Assembly: GCA_946631535.1 (NCBI GenBank)
Contig: CAMPAF010000172.1
Span: forward strand, 1 to 6,607
Reading direction: 5' to 3'
Origin: an uncultured Verrucomicrobiota bacterium
GTDB taxonomy: Bacteria > Verrucomicrobiota > Kiritimatiellia > RFP12 > UBA1067
DNA: 6,607 nucleotides
How positions within the stretch are numbered: the stretch's first letter is position 1; each line of letters starts with the position of its first letter. Positions 5,475 to 6,607 of the stretch are shown piece by piece. The notes beneath the pieces were generated by a model, which was not told the DNA's origin, made no database searches, and worked only from the letters and a program-made list of their open reading frames with translations. A program made the translations under genes and the position numbers.

Positions 5475-6491
5475 TTACCGGTGGAACTTGTCGATCAGAG
5501 CGCGGGTTTCCGCGAGCGGCAACGCGCCCGAGACCGAGTCGGGAGCGGCGAGGTTCGCCGCCGCGCAAGCCGAGGCGAGCGCAAGCCCGTCAGCGAGCGG
5601 GAGGCCCTTCACGAGCGAGTACAGCATGCCGGCGCAGAACGCGTCCCCGGCCCCCACCGCGCCCTTGATCCAGCCTGGCGGCAGCTTCAGCGACCCCACT
5701 GCCGCGAACTCGCCGTCCGCCGTCAATGTCACGCCCATGTCGGGGCAGTGCAGCGTCACGCTGCGGCGCACGCCTAGCGCCAGCAGAGCCTCCGCGATCC
5801 GACGCAGGGCCTCGGCCGACACCTTCCCTGACGCGTCGCGGCAGGAAATGCCCGTGGCCTGCTCGCCCTCGAACTCGTTGACGACCAGATGGTCGCAGTA
5901 TTTAAGGGCCGGACGGACGATCCGCGCGAAGCGGTCCGACTGCTCGCTCACTAGGTCGAGGCTGGTGGGGATGCCGCGCGCCTGCACGTCGTGCAGCAGC
6001 CTGGCCGCCACAGTGCCGTATTCCGGATCCTCCGCGTCGAGGCCGTCCAGCAGGAGCAGGTATCCGAGGTGGAAGAGGTCGCAGCCGAGCGCGTCCAGGT
6101 CGATGTCGTCCGGCGTGAAGAGCGCGTTCGCGCCACGCGCGTGGAAGAACGTGCGCTCGCCCGTTCCCTCCACCGACATTACGTCCGTGTAGGACGTGGG
6201 CGCAGCTTCGGTCTGTCGCACGCGAGAGACGTCCAGCCCCTTGCCATCGAGGAACGCGCGCAGCCAAGCCCCATACTCGTCCGCGCCCACCTTGCCGCAG
6301 GCGCACACCTCCATGGAGGGATCGAGCGTCTTGAGGAACACTCCGGAGTTGCACACCGACCCGCCACAGGCACGCTGCTGCCCGAGGATCGTGGCCAGAT
6401 GCCCCTGCTCCGGCCACACGTCAATCCGCTTGACGACATCCAGCAGGATGTTGCCCGCAAGCACTACACGACGGCGGTTGTTGTTTTCCAT
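5475..6491 (-). CDS. PfkB/ribokinase-family carbohydrate kinase
   Basis: This 338-residue cytoplasmic kinase transfers the ATP gamma-phosphate to a sugar, sugar phosphate or related alcohol. The N-terminus VVLAGNILLDVV (9-20) is the first family strand with its substrate-binding Asp. CGGSVCNSGVFLKTL (42-56) is the first PfkB signature. GERTFFHARGANA (111-123) lies in the lid/substrate region. VVNEFEGEQATG (203-214) is the usual Asn-Glu metal/ATP motif, and GAVGAGDAFCAGML (277-290) is the second signature, with catalytic Asp283 and the anion-hole Gly-Ala-Gly. ATG 6491 was chosen because the fold begins right after it. A TTG at 6527 would add 12 Gly-rich residues that look like non-coding sequence, and it has AGAGG directly abutting it with no spacing. 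The ribosome binding site for the ATG is weak. The substrate is not evident. The downstream aldolase suggests the product is a ketose bisphosphate, but other pairings such as myo-inositol, sulfosugar or tagatose pathways are possible. Confidence 0.92.
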   Translation of the reverse strand: MENNNRRRVVLAGNILLDVVKRIDVWPEQGHLATILGQQRACGGSVCNSGVFLKTLDPSMEVCACGKVGADEYGAWLRAFLDGKGLDVSRVRQTEAAPTSYTDVMSVEGTGERTFFHARGANALFTPDDIDLDALGCDLFHLGYLLLLDGLDAEDPEYGTVAARLLHDVQARGIPTSLDLVSEQSDRFARIVRPALKYCDHLVVNEFEGEQATGISCRDASGKVSAEALRRIAEALLALGVRRSVTLHCPDMGVTLTADGEFAAVGSLKLPPGWIKGAVGAGDAFCAGMLYSLVKGLPLADGLALASACAAANLAAPDSVSGALPLAETRALIDKFHR

Positions 6492-6607
6492 GCGTCCAAG
6501 TCTACCAAATCCCCCTCCCGCCGACAACCTCTAAAACCACATCAAAACCTCCGCGGGCGCATCTGCGTTTTTCACCCATGCGTTTTGAGATTGGAAACAA
6601 CCAGAAC
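6492..6607 (-). other. Leader region upstream of the kinase gene
   Basis: No gene is visible in these 116 bases. TGCGTTTT occurs twice on the plus strand (6564-6571 and 6579-6586, 15 bases apart). The first is preceded by CGCA (6558-6561), which makes a small dyad. This could be a regulator site for the kinase-aldolase unit. I found no convincing pair of promoter boxes; a purine-rich run (minus strand, near 6520-6510) is too far from the ATG to serve as its ribosome binding site. Confidence 0.3.

Noticed and set aside
5902..6417. 171-codon minus-strand frame inside the kinase gene
   Set aside because: It is out of frame with the kinase, Arg-rich, and lacks any recognisable motif; it is a shadow reading of the GC-rich gene.
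6492..6527. TTG at 6527 as the kinase start
   Set aside because: It would add a 12-residue Gly-rich extension before a fold that begins at the ATG 6491, and AGAGG directly abuts the TTG with no room for ribosome spacing.

Overview
The window reads as part of a bacterial chromosome carrying five genes, all on the minus strand. In transcription order they are a PfkB-family sugar kinase (6491-5475), a class II ketose-bisphosphate aldolase (5405-4548), a large secreted protein with autotransporter-associated beta-strand repeats (4326-1603), an exported protein of unknown function with an HDxxH motif (1456-245), and the first 58 codons of a secreted, probably beta-helical protein that runs off the left edge (174-1). 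The organism is probably a member of the Verrucomicrobiota/Kiritimatiellota group. This is inferred from high GC, abundant secreted beta-strand-repeat proteins lacking a barrel, and structured GC-rich repeats between genes. No marker gene confirms it.

Right part (4548-6607): kinase and aldolase lie 69 bases apart and probably form a small sugar-phosphate catabolic operon, in which one enzyme makes a phosphorylated ketose and the other splits it into two three-carbon units. The actual sugar cannot be read from the sequence. The gap between them holds three exact TTTCGTG units on a nine-base period.

Middle (1457-4547): the 907-residue surface or secreted protein consists largely of two related modules about 431 residues apart. 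It has a signal peptide but no C-terminal autotransporter barrel. Its ribosome binding site lies inside a seven-base-pair hairpin. It is bracketed by members of a hairpin-rich intergenic repeat family. Two identical 37-base copies lie 2940 bases apart, each beginning within five bases of the stop codon of the gene before it (aldolase and beta-strand protein), in the same orientation. The copy near 4500 belongs to a cluster of several stem-loops.

Left part (1-1456): the 403-residue protein gene is visibly poorer in GC than its neighbours and encodes an exported or membrane-anchored protein with a C-terminal HDAYH motif followed by a conserved-looking Glu. Between it and the partial left-hand gene is a good sigma-70-like promoter whose expected start point falls on the ATG, suggesting a leaderless transcript. 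No tRNA, rRNA, CRISPR array, transposase or phage gene was seen, and no gene-free stretch exceeds 300 bases.
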